Assembly: GCF_000284095.1 (NCBI RefSeq)
Contig: NC_017068.1
Coordinates: 496,001 to 560,000, forward strand
Source of the DNA: Selenomonas ruminantium subsp. lactilytica TAM6421
Lineage (GTDB): Bacteria > Bacillota > Negativicutes > Selenomonadales > Selenomonadaceae
Length of the DNA stretch: 64,000 nt
Reading direction: 5' to 3'
Below are positions 33,875 through 43,938 of this stretch, piece after piece; position 1 is the first letter of the stretch, and each line of letters begins with the position of its first letter. Below the pieces are notes generated by a model. That model did not search any database and was not told the origin of the DNA. It saw only the letters and a list, made by a program, of their open reading frames with translations. Made by a program: the position numbers and the translations under genes.

Positions 33875-35860
33875 ATGTCGCAGAAACAGCGTGCAGATAA
33901 GAAGTCTAAATGGCTGCGTTTGGCAGTGGGGGCAGCATTATTGACCGGTGTCAGCGGAGCAATGGTTCCCAGTACGGTTGGTGCCGCAGAAGCTACAGTT
34001 ACTAATGATGGTACTTATTATAGCGGATTGTGGAAGCAGGACAATCCAGGTGTAGAGGATAAAGATTGGAAATTTGCTGGGGATAATTCGGGAAACACAG
34101 TTACGTTCGATGGTTTTGAGGCAGGTTATGATCATTACTGTGCTGCTGGTTCTAATATGGCTGATGGTGAAGGCACTCCTGGAGATGCAGATGTAACAGG
34201 TAATACGATTACGATCAAGAATAGCAAAATGTGGGGTAAGGTTGCTGGTGGTTACAGCACTGGCGATCAGGAAGTAAGCGGCAACGTAGTGACCATTGGT
34301 GAGGGCACTACAGTGGCTGATGGTGGATCCCTGCAGGTTTTTGGCGGCATTTCGAAGGCTGATTCTCAGAATATCAAGAACAACACGGTCAACATCCTGA
34401 CGTCGATAACACTTGATGCCTTGAAAGGTGCAGAAAACAGCACTTATAGTGCTGGTAATAACGGCAATACGCTAAATATTGCGGCTAAAAATGTAACAAC
34501 TCAGTGGTTCGGTGGCTTTGAAAATATCAACTTCTTCCTGCCGTCTGATATCGCTGCTGGTGACACTATGCTGAAGGTCACCAATGAATATGGCACGGAT
34601 CTGAATGGTGTCAATGTCGGTGTGGCAGCGCAGAGCGGCGTGAAACTGGTAAAGGGAGACACCGTAAATCTGTTGGAAAGTACGAAGCTGTCGAATGCTC
34701 CGACAGGAGATCGTAAAATTGATAGTAATATTAAGAACAACATCAAGATGGTAGCTGCTGGTGATGTGCTCTCTGATACAGAATATACTTTTGAACTTGG
34801 CTCAACTGACACAACGCTGACGGCTACGGTTAAGGATATTCAGCCTTATACTGGTGATTCGGATGGTGGCGAAGCCAGTAATGTTCTCGGCAGTGACGAG
34901 GAAAAAGCTTCTGCCATAAAGACGTCCCAGCGTGTGAAATCTTTGGTGGAGACTCCGGAAGCTGCAGCTATGATGCTCAATAGGGGTTCCGATATGCTTA
35001 CTGGTGCTGGTTTCACCCAGGCAAAAGTGGCAGCTGATGCATCTGAGGGCGGGGAATTTGCTCCGTTTGCCGCTGTGGGCGGTTCCAATCTGCGGGCCAA
35101 CAGCGGTTCCCATGTGGATGCCAAAGGCTACAACCTGAATGTTGGTTTTGCCCGGGAAGTCAAGAAGGGCAACAAGACGTATCTGCTTGCTCCGGTAGTG
35201 GAATACGGCAGAGGCAGCTATGACAGCTATCAGAATAACGGCCTCAAGGCTGATGGCAAGAGCCGTTTCTGGGGTGTCGGCGTCATGGGACGTCAGACCA
35301 ACTCCCGTGGCCTTTACTATGAAGGCAGCCTCCGTGCAGGCCGGGTGAAATCCGATTATAGCAGCCAACTCTCAGTTGCAACTCATGCATCCTATGACAG
35401 CAGCAGCTCCTATTGGGCTGGTCATCTGGGGGTAGGTACGGTTTCCAAGCTGAAAGGGAACAACACGCTGGATACCTATGCAAAATACTTCTACAGCCAT
35501 ATGGATGGTGATGAAGTTGATGTGAAGATCAACGGTGCTGCAGGTGCTGATCAGATTACATTCGACAGTGTAGAAAGCGAGCGCCTGCGTCTGGGTGCAC
35601 GTTTTACCCATCATGTAAATGATAACAACAGCGTTTACGTTGGTGCAGCTTACCAATACGAAATCAAGGGCGATGCCCGGGCAACCTACCATGGCTGCGA
35701 AACGGCTTCTCCCAGCGTCAAGGGCAGCAGCGGCATGATGGAACTCGGCTGGCAGATTAAGCCGGGCAAGAGCCCCGTATCCGTCGACCTTGGTGTTACC
35801 GGCTGGGCTGGCAAGCAGCGCGGTGTTGTGGGCAACTTAGGCTTCAAGTACAACTTCTAA
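33875..35860 (+). CDS. Autotransporter (type Va secreted outer-membrane protein)
   Basis: A 661-aa protein with an extended N-terminal signal (KWLRLAVGAALLTGVSGA), a beta-rich passenger of ~340 residues with repeated NTVTI/NTITIKNS-type strands, and a C-terminal autotransporter barrel (~residues 390-661) ending GNLGFKYNF with terminal Phe. A GSHVDAKGYNLNVGFAREV segment marks the start of the barrel and resembles the second autotransporter in this window. It has its own promoter and terminator. The passenger shows no catalytic motif I recognise. An adhesin or surface role is likely. Confidence 0.88.
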   Translation: MSQKQRADKKSKWLRLAVGAALLTGVSGAMVPSTVGAAEATVTNDGTYYSGLWKQDNPGVEDKDWKFAGDNSGNTVTFDGFEAGYDHYCAAGSNMADGEGTPGDADVTGNTITIKNSKMWGKVAGGYSTGDQEVSGNVVTIGEGTTVADGGSLQVFGGISKADSQNIKNNTVNILTSITLDALKGAENSTYSAGNNGNTLNIAAKNVTTQWFGGFENINFFLPSDIAAGDTMLKVTNEYGTDLNGVNVGVAAQSGVKLVKGDTVNLLESTKLSNAPTGDRKIDSNIKNNIKMVAAGDVLSDTEYTFELGSTDTTLTATVKDIQPYTGDSDGGEASNVLGSDEEKASAIKTSQRVKSLVETPEAAAMMLNRGSDMLTGAGFTQAKVAADASEGGEFAPFAAVGGSNLRANSGSHVDAKGYNLNVGFAREVKKGNKTYLLAPVVEYGRGSYDSYQNNGLKADGKSRFWGVGVMGRQTNSRGLYYEGSLRAGRVKSDYSSQLSVATHASYDSSSSYWAGHLGVGTVSKLKGNNTLDTYAKYFYSHMDGDEVDVKINGAAGADQITFDSVESERLRLGARFTHHVNDNNSVYVGAAYQYEIKGDARATYHGCETASPSVKGSSGMMELGWQIKPGKSPVSVDLGVTGWAGKQRGVVGNLGFKYNF

Positions 35861-35882
35861 GATAATCCAATAAGATACCCAA

Positions 35883-35925
35883 AAAAGGATGCGGCAAGTG
35901 GAAAGCACTTGTCACATCCTTTTTA
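35883..35925. terminator. Bidirectional terminator between the autotransporter and chemoreceptor genes
   Basis: AAAAGGATG (35883-35891) pairs with CATCCTTTT (35915-35923), and CAAGTG (35895-35900) with CACTTG (35906-35911). T-runs occur on both strands. Confidence 0.82.
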
Positions 35926-35935
35926 TTTTAGCTTG

Positions 35936-37906
35936 TCAAAGTTTGAACTGTCCGATAGCCGTTTGCATATCCGTGGCCATGTGAGCCAAAGCTTGGGAGG
36001 CGGCGGCAATCTCTTCGTTGGACGCGGATTGTTCCTCGGTGGCGGCGGAAATGCTCTGGGTGTTTTCGGAGGTCTTGCGGCTGATGCTGTCGATGGAATC
36101 CACAGCTGTAACGATATTGCCGGCGCCGGTGGCAACTGTCTCTACGGAGGTGTTGATCTCTTCCATCTGTTGCTGGATGCCGTTGACCATGGACAGGATG
36201 CCTTCGAACTGTTCGCCGACTTCCCGGATAGCAGCGGTGCCGGACTGCACTTCGTCTTTGCCGGCCTGCATGACGCGTACCGCTTCGGCGGTGTCGCTTT
36301 GGATGGAGGCGATGCGGGCCTTGATCTGTTCAGCGGAATCCTGGGATTCGGAGGCCAGCTTGCGTACTTCTTCGGCGACTACCGCGAAGCCGCGGCCATG
36401 TTCGCCAGCGCGGGCGGCCTCGATGGCGGCATTGAGGGAGAGTAGGTTGGTCTGTTCGGCGATGGAGGAGATGGCTTCGACAATCTGGCCAATCTGGTTG
36501 CTGTTTTCGCCCAGCTTCTGTACCACTTCCGCAGAGGCCATTACGCTCTGCTCGATATTGCCCATGCGCTTCACGGCGTTTTCCATCAGCTGGGAACCTC
36601 TGTGGGCGGCTTCTGCCGTGCGGTTGGAGGTATCGGTGACGGTCTGGGCCTTGGCCGCCATGGCGGTCACATCGGCGTAGACATCGTCCACGTTTTTCTT
36701 GGCTCCGTTGATATCGGAGAGCTGCTGTTCCATACTGAAGGAAACTTCACCTACGGTTTCGGCCACATGTACGGCGGCATCTGCCGACTGCTGGGCGTTG
36801 GCGGTGAGTTCCTGGGAGGAAGCGGCCACCTGTTCGCTGGTGGTGGCCATCTTGGTGATGAGCTTGCGCAGGTTGGTGCTCATGGTATTGAAGGCTGTAG
36901 TCAGTGAACCAATCTCGTCATTGGATTCCACCGGCAGGGTGTCGATGGCCAGATTGCCCTGGGCCATCTGGGTGGCATGGCCTTCCAATTTGGCCAGCGG
37001 GCCGATGATGCGCGCGGAAAAGCTCCGGCAGATAAAGCCAATCAGCAGCAGGCCGGCCAAAGTGAGGATGATGAACACCCATTTCAGGTGCACAAGGGAG
37101 GCAAAGACAAAGTCACTGGGTACGGATATGCCCATAATCCAGCCAGTGGAGGGCACGGTCTGATAGGCAAATACCTTGTCCACGCCATCAAGGGTAAATT
37201 CAAAATAACCTTCGCCGTTTTTGACCATTTCGTCAAAGTGCTGGCCCAGGCCGTTGATTTCCTGGAACTTCTTCATAGGCTCCCCGGCACCGGAGGTGGC
37301 CAGGATATTGCCGCTTTTTTCCATGACAATGCCGACGCCCTCGCCGTGATACTTCATCTTGTTGACCTGCTCGCTGATGGCATCGAGAGCGATATCCACG
37401 CAGGTAGCGCCGATGAACTGGCCGTTGGCCTTGACCGGTGCAGCTACGGATACCACTAGTTTACCGGTGCTGGCGGCTACATAAGCTTCGGTGAACAATA
37501 CCTTATCCTGAGCCTTGGCCTCTTTGTACCAAGGGCGTTGGCGGGGGTCGCGCTTGCCGGTCTTGTCCCCGGTGTAGAAGCCCATCCACCAGCCGTCTTC
37601 GGTACCGCCGGTCATTTCGAGGATTTCCTTGTCGGAAATGGTGGTGCCCAGAGTCTCCTTGTTGTGCATGATGTCATAGTTGCCGTTGAGGCTGGTCATG
37701 TAGTTGGTGGTAGCTTCACCGAAGGCCCGTTTTTCCCGCAGCCAGCCATCCAGTTCCATGGCTTCCCGGGAAACCGTCGCCCGCAATTCACTGTCCACGC
37801 TTTTGCCCAGGTCATTGCTGGCCATTATATAGCCAGTAATGGCCACAATGGCCATCAGCAGTCCCATGATGCCCGAGAGCGCCATGAATTTTTGTCGCAA
37901 ACCCAT
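35936..37906 (-). CDS. Methyl-accepting chemotaxis protein (dCache-type)
   Basis: A 656-aa chemoreceptor. TM1 is at residues ~12-30 ([20 protein letters not shown]). A periplasmic double-Cache region follows (~40-300; [17 protein letters not shown] is the Cache signature), then TM2 (~308-330) and a HAMP domain. The signalling hairpin tip reads [20 protein letters not shown]. dCache domains often bind amino acids or organic acids; the ligand here is unknown. The frame extends upstream to 38134, but the ATG at 37906 follows GAGGGG and gives a normal N-terminus. The flgE gene in this window agrees with motility. Confidence 0.93.
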   Translation of the reverse strand: MGLRQKFMALSGIMGLLMAIVAITGYIMASNDLGKSVDSELRATVSREAMELDGWLREKRAFGEATTNYMTSLNGNYDIMHNKETLGTTISDKEILEMTGGTEDGWWMGFYTGDKTGKRDPRQRPWYKEAKAQDKVLFTEAYVAASTGKLVVSVAAPVKANGQFIGATCVDIALDAISEQVNKMKYHGEGVGIVMEKSGNILATSGAGEPMKKFQEINGLGQHFDEMVKNGEGYFEFTLDGVDKVFAYQTVPSTGWIMGISVPSDFVFASLVHLKWVFIILTLAGLLLIGFICRSFSARIIGPLAKLEGHATQMAQGNLAIDTLPVESNDEIGSLTTAFNTMSTNLRKLITKMATTSEQVAASSQELTANAQQSADAAVHVAETVGEVSFSMEQQLSDINGAKKNVDDVYADVTAMAAKAQTVTDTSNRTAEAAHRGSQLMENAVKRMGNIEQSVMASAEVVQKLGENSNQIGQIVEAISSIAEQTNLLSLNAAIEAARAGEHGRGFAVVAEEVRKLASESQDSAEQIKARIASIQSDTAEAVRVMQAGKDEVQSGTAAIREVGEQFEGILSMVNGIQQQMEEINTSVETVATGAGNIVTAVDSIDSISRKTSENTQSISAATEEQSASNEEIAAASQALAHMATDMQTAIGQFKL

Positions 37907-38026
37907 AAATTTCCCCTCTTTCCTGGCAGGTTTTATCCCGTCTAAAATAAAATTACATCCTAATTGCTTTACTTCGCGAAAGGCGGGCAAAATCCTGCTG
38001 TTTCGTTCTGCGCGAAAAATAAAAAA

Positions 38027-38046
38027 CTGCCCCCGGAAGGGGGCAG
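38027..38046 (-). terminator. Terminator of the large autotransporter gene
   Basis: CTGCCCCC pairs with GGGGGCAG across a 4-base loop, followed on the minus strand by TTTTTTATTTTT. The chemoreceptor gene is therefore a separate transcript. Confidence 0.85.
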
Positions 38047-38063
38047 TGGAGCCACAAGAGATT

Positions 38064-41000
38064 TCAGAACATATACGCCACGCCAATGCTGCCGCCAATA
38101 CCGCGATTCTTTCCCGCAGAACCATGGATACCAATGTTCATTTTCCATGGGTTCGTATCCGTGGCTTCCATCTTTATGCCCAGTTCTGCCAGAACGCTGC
38201 CGCCCTTGGTACTGCTGGGGCGGATGGCGATGCCGTCCACTTTGCCGGTGGTTTTGCCGTCAAATTCATGCTCATAAGCGAGACCGGCATAGCATTTCCA
38301 TTGGCTGTTGTTGCTGGCCGTGTAGCGGGCACCTATACGGAACAGCTTGCTGCCGGCTGCATCGATGTCATAGTGGTTGCCCCCTGCGTTGAAGGAGGTA
38401 TCATTCTTTTTGGCATAAAAGAATTTCCCGTATACATCTAGCTGACGGTGGCCATCATACCGATAAATCTTGCCAATGCCCAAATGGGCACCAAAATACT
38501 CTGTGTCCGTATTGTAGCCGTAAGTGCCGTTGGCATCGTCTTTTACATGACCGGTGCGGATACTGCCTTCATAGTAAATGTCCTGAGGCGTGGTCCATTT
38601 TGCCAAGATACCTCCACCTGCATAATGGACAGTACCATCGCCGCGGCTGTCGCCGTTTATGGCGGTATAGTTTCCTTTGCCATATTCAAAGAAACCGCCC
38701 CATTCCAAGGTGTCATTGCCTAAGGTTTTCTTGGTGCCGATGGCCACGATGGCATTCCATAAGCGGCTGTCCACATGGCTGCCTGTTTCCTGCCGCGTCT
38801 TTGAGCCGCCCATATGTGCATAGACCGCTACACCATCAGAGCCTGTATTCTCGGGAGTGGCCAGACCTGCTATGGCTGCACTTACGTTAGCGTTAGCCGC
38901 AACGAGAGCGGTTACGTTGGCACTGGTTCCCATTAACACGTTATGGGCAGTTTCGGTGGGCGTAAGGATATTGGAGGTAGCCTTGAATACCAAAGCGTTT
39001 GCCGATTCGTCAAAGCTGGCTGCTCCCTTGCCTTGGAGCCCGGACCCAATGGTGTAGGCATTGCCGGTAATCGTTCCTGGTTTGCCGTTAAAATTAGCAA
39101 CAAGAGTCTTGTCACCATCGGTCAGTTGCGTGAGGTCGGTAAACGTGATTTTGGAAGTGTCCACTGCCGCACCGTCGAAACTTACATTGGCCAGAGTGGT
39201 GCTGTGATCCATAAAGGCGGCACCATTATTCCAATTCATTTCCCCAAAGGTCAGGGAGCTGGCTTTATTCGCTGTAACCTTGGCCACAATATTGTGGTTG
39301 TCCAGCTGGGCGGTGGTGCTGAGGAGTGCTGCCATGTTCAGGCCGGGCACGGTTGAGTCGTCGGTATACGCGAGCTCATGGGTTTTCGCCGACATTTCCG
39401 TTAAGGTATCGTTGGCGGCTAGCAGTGTCATGGTGTCACCTGCGGTCACTTCTGTGGGATTGGTGAAGTTCATGGCAAAGTTTCCTGCAATAGCAGCGTG
39501 GGTATAGTCCGGCGTAGTGTCTGTGAGCAGTGTCGTTCCTTTGGCCCAGGTCACCGTATCCAGTGTGATGGTGTTGATGAAGGTGCCATTCTTGTAGACA
39601 AGATTCTGGTTGTTATCGCTTACCGTGACACCCTGACCTTGGGTGCCTGTCAGGCCGATTCCGGTTGCGTTGTTGCTGTAAGCCGTTCCATGATACTTAT
39701 TGGCACCGTTTATGGTATAGCCTGTAAAGTAATTCGCCGCATTGGAAGTCAGGATGGTGGTTTCACCAGTGGCGGTGGGCAGATTCAGCATGCCATCCGT
39801 CTCTATGGTGGCTCCTGTGGCCGGATTGACGTTCATGCTGGCAGAAGTGTTGCCATCCCAGTTGGCCAGGTCGATTTTCGAAACGCCGCCGCCAGTAGTG
39901 ACGGTGTAGAGGACGTTTTTATAGTTGTTGGTGCTATCGAGGGAAACCGTATGATTGGTAGCACCGGAGGTGTAGGTTACGCCATTGGCCAGTTTGTTTT
40001 CGCCGCCGTCCACCGTCTTGACAATCTGGCTGGAATGGTCTGTGGTCAGATTGGCTGTCTGTCCGCCGTAATATTTCAGTGTCAGGGCGGATAAATCATT
40101 TTCTGTTCCCGAAGCCAGCAGCGTCATGGTGCCAGAGGTGCCGGCTGCTTGCAAGTTTGCAGCTTGCGAGATATCCAGAGCACCAATATTGATGAACCTG
40201 TTTGCCGAGAGGACGGTACTGCCCGGTGACCATGCGGTATCAGCAGCGAGCGCAATGGTCTCAAAATTGCGGACGGTACCGGAGACGGTGTTCACACCGG
40301 AAAGGTTTAGTTGGTTGCCGGTCGTGATGCTGTTGCTGCCGCCGTAGATATTGCCGCCGGCCGTGGCATTCTTCAGCGTTACCGTATTGTTCGTGGTGGC
40401 GCTTTCCTTGCCGCTGTAACCACCGTATACATTGCCCGTGACAGCCGCCCCTGTGATGCTGACCTGGTTGCCTGTGGCAGCACCGCCCTGACTGTAACCG
40501 CCATAGGCATTGCCATTAACTTTGGCCGTGATTGTCAGGGTATTGGTATCGGAGCTGTTGTCGTCTACCATTGCCCGGCCACCGTATACATCACCGGTGA
40601 CTTCTGTGTCCACCGTAGAAGAATTGCTGCCCTGCTTATAAATCTCAGCATTAATGGTATCGTTGGTGGAAGTGAAACGATAGTTATAGTTGCCGGCTGC
40701 CACCCATTTTTCCGATTCGGCAGACATGCCCGAGATGCCATTGTTGTTCTTCAGTACGGGATAGAGCAGGCCTGTGGCCCCGATGGCAGTAGCTGCCAGT
40801 TCACCGGTTTTGGTAAAGGTGGCACCGCCCAGAAGGGTTTCTCCCATAGTCAGCGTAAGCATGGGCGCGGTGGAAAGCTGGGCGAAATCGACAATGATAT
40901 TTTGAAAGTTGTGTATGTTGTAGGCTGAAACGCCTTGAGTTGCCAGACGCAGCGTATTATCGCCGCCGGCGCCGGTGGTGGATATATTGCCGGCAGCGTA

Positions 41001-42200
41001 GAGGGCACTGCCATAGATTCGTGCTTGCGCGAGATTTAGACTGGAGGACGTGCCGGAAAGGGCTACCGTATTGCCCGCGACGGTGGCGGCCGTGACGCTG
41101 CCAGAGGCTGCATTACCCACGCCGCCCATGATATAGCCGGAGACATTTCCGCCGGTTATCTTCACGGTATTTCCCCTGGCACTGGCCCCATTATAGGCTG
41201 CTCCGCCCACCACGGCTCCGGGAATGAACGTTCCTGTATAGGAATTGCTGCCACCAGTGAAGTTGCCGCCGGTGACAATGGCTGTGTTGTTGGTGACGGT
41301 GGCACCGCTGCCCATTGCCGCACCACCTACAATGCCGCCAGTGATAGTACCGCCGGAAAGCACGGCTGTATTTTCCTTTACCGTCATGCTGGTACCGTTA
41401 GCAAAACCGCCCACCAAGGCCGTTGGGGAAGCGGCGCCTGTTGTTCCGCCACTGATGTGGGCGGTATTGCCACTGACGGTCTTGCCGGTGCCTTCGGTGG
41501 CATAGCCGCCGGCGATGGCGTTGCTTTCCACCGTACCGCCAGAAATATTTACGTTGTTATTCGTGGCATCGCCACTGTAACTCAGGCCGCCCACCAGACC
41601 GGATAAGGTGGAGGTGTATCTGGATACGTTGATTGTGCTATCGGTAATATTGACGGTATTTTTGTCCGTATTCGTTCCCATGCCGCCGATGATGCCTTCC
41701 GTGGCAGTTACACTGGTGTTGTTTTTCAGGGTGAGGGTATTGTTGCTGGCCGTAGTATTCGCCCAGCCGCCAACGATTGAGGTTATATGGCTGCCACTGC
41801 TGGCCACCCCATCCAGAGTCAGGGAATAGCCATCAACGGCTGCTGTGGCGGAATAACCGCCTCCCAGCAGATACCAGCCGTCCCAGTTGCCGCCGGTGAT
41901 GGTCAAGGAGGTTGCCCCTGTGGTAAGTGCTGTCGGATTTAATGTCGTGCCTGTGGGGGCGGCAGCCGTTGTCATCACCATATTGTTATTGTCCGTATTA
42001 ATCAATACATTTTTCTGCTGGGCAGTCGTCCCGGATGAACCTGATGCGCCAGATGAGCTGGATGAGCCGGATGAGCCGGAGGCTCCCGATGTCTCCGCTG
42101 CCAGTGCGGGGGAACTGCCTGACAAATACAATGCCACAGCCAAGGCCAGGGCGGTTTCTGCCCGCCACCATCTTTTTCCGGATATCTGCTTATTCTCCAT
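38064..42200 (-). CDS. Large repeat-rich autotransporter
   Basis: A 1378-aa outer-membrane protein. A signal peptide ends near PALAAETS, followed by a Gly/Ser-rich stretch. The ~1,000-residue passenger is built from irregular beta-helix repeats of the form NNTVxISGGxVxxxIxGG and related types. A C-terminal autotransporter barrel (~1110-1378) ends [10 protein letters not shown]. The barrel entry [16 protein letters not shown] parallels the smaller autotransporter at 33875. The ATG at 42200 follows AAAGGAG. Function is unknown: adhesion or surface interaction is likely, and no enzyme motif was seen. Confidence 0.88.
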   Translation of the reverse strand: MENKQISGKRWWRAETALALAVALYLSGSSPALAAETSGASGSSGSSSSSGASGSSGTTAQQKNVLINTDNNNMVMTTAAAPTGTTLNPTALTTGATSLTITGGNWDGWYLLGGGYSATAAVDGYSLTLDGVASSGSHITSIVGGWANTTASNNTLTLKNNTSVTATEGIIGGMGTNTDKNTVNITDSTINVSRYTSTLSGLVGGLSYSGDATNNNVNISGGTVESNAIAGGYATEGTGKTVSGNTAHISGGTTGAASPTALVGGFANGTSMTVKENTAVLSGGTITGGIVGGAAMGSGATVTNNTAIVTGGNFTGGSNSYTGTFIPGAVVGGAAYNGASARGNTVKITGGNVSGYIMGGVGNAASGSVTAATVAGNTVALSGTSSSLNLAQARIYGSALYAAGNISTTGAGGDNTLRLATQGVSAYNIHNFQNIIVDFAQLSTAPMLTLTMGETLLGGATFTKTGELAATAIGATGLLYPVLKNNNGISGMSAESEKWVAAGNYNYRFTSTNDTINAEIYKQGSNSSTVDTEVTGDVYGGRAMVDDNSSDTNTLTITAKVNGNAYGGYSQGGAATGNQVSITGAAVTGNVYGGYSGKESATTNNTVTLKNATAGGNIYGGSNSITTGNQLNLSGVNTVSGTVRNFETIALAADTAWSPGSTVLSANRFINIGALDISQAANLQAAGTSGTMTLLASGTENDLSALTLKYYGGQTANLTTDHSSQIVKTVDGGENKLANGVTYTSGATNHTVSLDSTNNYKNVLYTVTTGGGVSKIDLANWDGNTSASMNVNPATGATIETDGMLNLPTATGETTILTSNAANYFTGYTINGANKYHGTAYSNNATGIGLTGTQGQGVTVSDNNQNLVYKNGTFINTITLDTVTWAKGTTLLTDTTPDYTHAAIAGNFAMNFTNPTEVTAGDTMTLLAANDTLTEMSAKTHELAYTDDSTVPGLNMAALLSTTAQLDNHNIVAKVTANKASSLTFGEMNWNNGAAFMDHSTTLANVSFDGAAVDTSKITFTDLTQLTDGDKTLVANFNGKPGTITGNAYTIGSGLQGKGAASFDESANALVFKATSNILTPTETAHNVLMGTSANVTALVAANANVSAAIAGLATPENTGSDGVAVYAHMGGSKTRQETGSHVDSRLWNAIVAIGTKKTLGNDTLEWGGFFEYGKGNYTAINGDSRGDGTVHYAGGGILAKWTTPQDIYYEGSIRTGHVKDDANGTYGYNTDTEYFGAHLGIGKIYRYDGHRQLDVYGKFFYAKKNDTSFNAGGNHYDIDAAGSKLFRIGARYTASNNSQWKCYAGLAYEHEFDGKTTGKVDGIAIRPSSTKGGSVLAELGIKMEATDTNPWKMNIGIHGSAGKNRGIGGSIGVAYMF

Positions 42201-42230
42201 GATAAGACTCCTTTCATAGCTATCTTCCAT

Positions 42231-42460
42231 ATGTACTATATTCTACGGGGGAGGGGGGACAATCCTGTTGCAAAAAATAATATTCACATATATATGAATA
42301 ATTGTATAATTATTGTGGATGCTGACAGAAAAGCATAATCCGATTTGGCAATAAGACTGTAATCCTGACAGGAGGAGACTTTATCTTGACTAGATACGGC
42401 AATTTTGGTAGTCTAAAGGAGTTGAAATCTACAATCTGACTTTGAGAGGAGTTTTCGTAT
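42231..42460. promoter_or_regulatory. Divergent promoter region between the autotransporter and ybaB
   Basis: On the plus strand TTGACT (42386-42391), 17 bases, TAGTCT (42409-42414) is the best ybaB promoter; TATAAT at 42305-42310 may be a second. On the minus strand TTGTCC-16-TATAGT lies before the autotransporter. A TATTCA/TGAATA inverted repeat (42281-42300) between them may be an operator. Confidence 0.55.
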
Positions 42461-42796
42461 ATGTTTGGTGGAATGGGCAACATGGGCAATATGGCTGGCA
42501 TGATGAAAAAAGTCCAGAAGATGCAGAACGACATGAAGAAGATGCAGGACGAACTGAAGCGCAAGACCGTGGATGTGACGGCTGGCGGCGGTGCCGTGAA
42601 GATTGTCATGAACGGTGAGAAGCAGGTCGTGAACCTCACTATCGATCCGGCTGCTGTAGATCCGGAAGATGTGGAAATGCTGCAGGACCTCATCTCCGCT
42701 GCTTTCAATGAAGCCACGAAGAAAGTGGACGACATGATGGCCTCGGAAATGGGCAAGCTCACCAGCGGCCTTGGCCTGCCGCCGGGACTGTTCTAA
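42461..42796 (+). CDS. YbaB/EbfC-family nucleoid-associated protein
   Basis: A 111-aa small DNA-binding protein. MKKVQKMQNDMKKMQDELKR forms the N-terminal helix and VDVTAGGGAVKIVMNGEKQV the central beta-sheet of the tweezer-like dimer. A Met/Gly-rich N-terminus (MFGGMGNMGNMAGMM) precedes the helix, as is common in Firmicute members. It is adjacent to recR (9-base gap), the classical arrangement. The usual partner dnaX lies far upstream at 23198. Confidence 0.94.
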   Translation: MFGGMGNMGNMAGMMKKVQKMQNDMKKMQDELKRKTVDVTAGGGAVKIVMNGEKQVVNLTIDPAAVDPEDVEMLQDLISAAFNEATKKVDDMMASEMGKLTSGLGLPPGLF

Positions 42797-42805
42797 GGAG
42801 CAAGC

Positions 42806-43402
42806 GTGCAGTACATTGCCCCGCTGGCAAAGTTAATAGAGCATTTTCGCGCACTGCCTGGTATCGGAAACAAGACGGCAGTGCGCCTTGCTTATCATGT
42901 GCTGGATATGGACGCGGAGCAGGCGAAGAAACTGGCAACAGCCATTATCGAGGCCAAGGAAAAAATCGGCTATTGCAATACCTGTTTTAATTTAAGCGAC
43001 CAGAATCCCTGCGCAATCTGTGCGGCGGAAGAACGCGATCACTCGGTCATCTGTGTAGTGGAGCAGCCTCAGGACGTGGCGGCTATGGAACGCATGCGGG
43101 ACTACCGCGGCGTCTATCATGTGCTCCATGGTGCGTTGTCCCCCCTGGAAGGCGTTGGCCCGGATCAGATCCGTATCAAGGAACTTTTGGGGCGGCTCAC
43201 CGATGACACGGTAAAGGAAGTAATCATGGCTACCAATCCCAATGTGGAGGGGGAGGCCACGGCCATGTATCTGGCCAAATTGTTGAAGCCTATGGGAGTA
43301 AAGGTCACACGAATTGCCCATGGTCTGCCCATCGGCGGCGACCTGGAATATGCGGATGAAGTGACGCTCTCCAAGGCGATGGAAAACCGGAGGGAAATCT
43401 AA
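42806..43402 (+). CDS. recR: Recombination mediator RecR
   Basis: A 198-aa protein that with RecO/RecF loads RecA at gapped DNA. The N-terminal helix-hairpin-helix ([20 protein letters not shown]), a C4 zinc finger ([16 protein letters not shown]) and a Toprim domain ([16 protein letters not shown]) are in the expected order, with a Walker-B-like C-terminal segment. The start is GTG behind AAGGAG. The bofA-type gene begins directly after the stop. Confidence 0.96.
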   Translation: MQYIAPLAKLIEHFRALPGIGNKTAVRLAYHVLDMDAEQAKKLATAIIEAKEKIGYCNTCFNLSDQNPCAICAAEERDHSVICVVEQPQDVAAMERMRDYRGVYHVLHGALSPLEGVGPDQIRIKELLGRLTDDTVKEVIMATNPNVEGEATAMYLAKLLKPMGVKVTRIAHGLPIGGDLEYADEVTLSKAMENRREI

Positions 43403-43636
43403 ATGGAAATTATCGCTGCTTTTGCGGTGGGGCTGATTGCCCTGTGTTTGATTGGCAAGCTCGTTTCCTTGCCGATGAAGCTCTTGTGGAAGATGATCAC
43501 CAACAGTATTGTTGGTGCGGTGGTCCTATGGGTGGTCAATATCTTTGGCGCCGGTGTGGAAATCACCTTCCTCAAGGCCCTGATTGCAGGTGTCCTGGGC
43601 GTGCCGGGCGTGATAATCGTCCTACTTATGAAATAA
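43403..43636 (+). CDS. BofA-like small membrane protein (pro-sigma-K processing inhibitor family)
   Basis: A 77-aa protein with two hydrophobic segments and the family ending GVLGVPGVIIVLLMK. In spore formers BofA restrains the protease that activates sigma-K. Here the family member sits in the conserved recR-bofA order, but nothing in the window shows sporulation, so its present role is unclear. It may be a relic in a non-sporulating diderm. The start follows the recR stop without a gap. Confidence 0.82.
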   Translation: MEIIAAFAVGLIALCLIGKLVSLPMKLLWKMITNSIVGAVVLWVVNIFGAGVEITFLKALIAGVLGVPGVIIVLLMK

Positions 43637-43648
43637 AGAAAGAATAGG

Positions 43649-43679
43649 TACTGTCTCCTATGTGAGGCAGTATTTTTTT
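43649..43679 (+). terminator. Terminator after bofA
   Basis: TACTGTCTC (43649-43657) pairs with GAGGCAGTA (43664-43672), with one G-U, followed by seven T. Confidence 0.85.
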
Positions 43680-43695
43680 GTCTCAAAATGATAAG

Positions 43696-43782
43696 TTAAG
43701 AATAATTAAGAGATAATTAGAGGAAGATTAGGATAAACTTATAAATAAATTAGGAAAAAATTAAGGAAAAATTAAAATTTAA
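43696..43782 (+). repeat. Array of 11-bp phased TTA(A/G)G direct repeats
   Basis: Units beginning TTA start at 43706, 43717, 43728, 43739, 43750, 43761 and 43772, exactly 11 bp apart. One more starts at 43696, at 10 bp. Typical units are TTAAGGAAAAA and TTAGGAAAAAA. The array ends just upstream of the -35 position of the next operon. An 11-bp period is the binding mode of OmpR/PhoB-family response regulators. An intrinsically curved A-tract region is the alternative. Confidence 0.75.
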
Positions 43783-43794
43783 TAAGAAAATCCC

Positions 43795-43823
43795 TTTTGA
43801 AAAACAAGTTTACATGTTATACT
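43795..43823 (+). promoter_or_regulatory. Promoter of the five-gene exported-protein operon
   Basis: TGTTATACT (43815-43823) is an extended -10. The -35 position (TTTTGA, 43795-43800) is poor. A poor -35 next to a phased repeat array fits activator-dependent expression. The leader to the first gene is about 110 bases with no further feature recognised. Confidence 0.65.
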
Positions 43824-43938
43824 AAGTTACGTTAGTGGCAAATTGGTCATATGATTTGTGTATTTATTGTGGGTAAATGTTCGCACGTGAGATATATGGC
43901 TGATTGTGCACGCACAAAAGGAAAAGGAGATTTTTGAA

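Noticed and set aside
40300-41900. Regularly spaced similar segments suggesting a CRISPR or tandem DNA repeat
   Set aside because: The similarity is at protein level (beta-helix NNTVxISGG repeats), with variable spacing and no identical DNA repeats or spacers.
39500-42219. Several plus-strand frames of 70-200 codons opposite the large autotransporter
   Set aside because: All are antisense to a continuous signal-passenger-barrel protein and lack ribosome sites.
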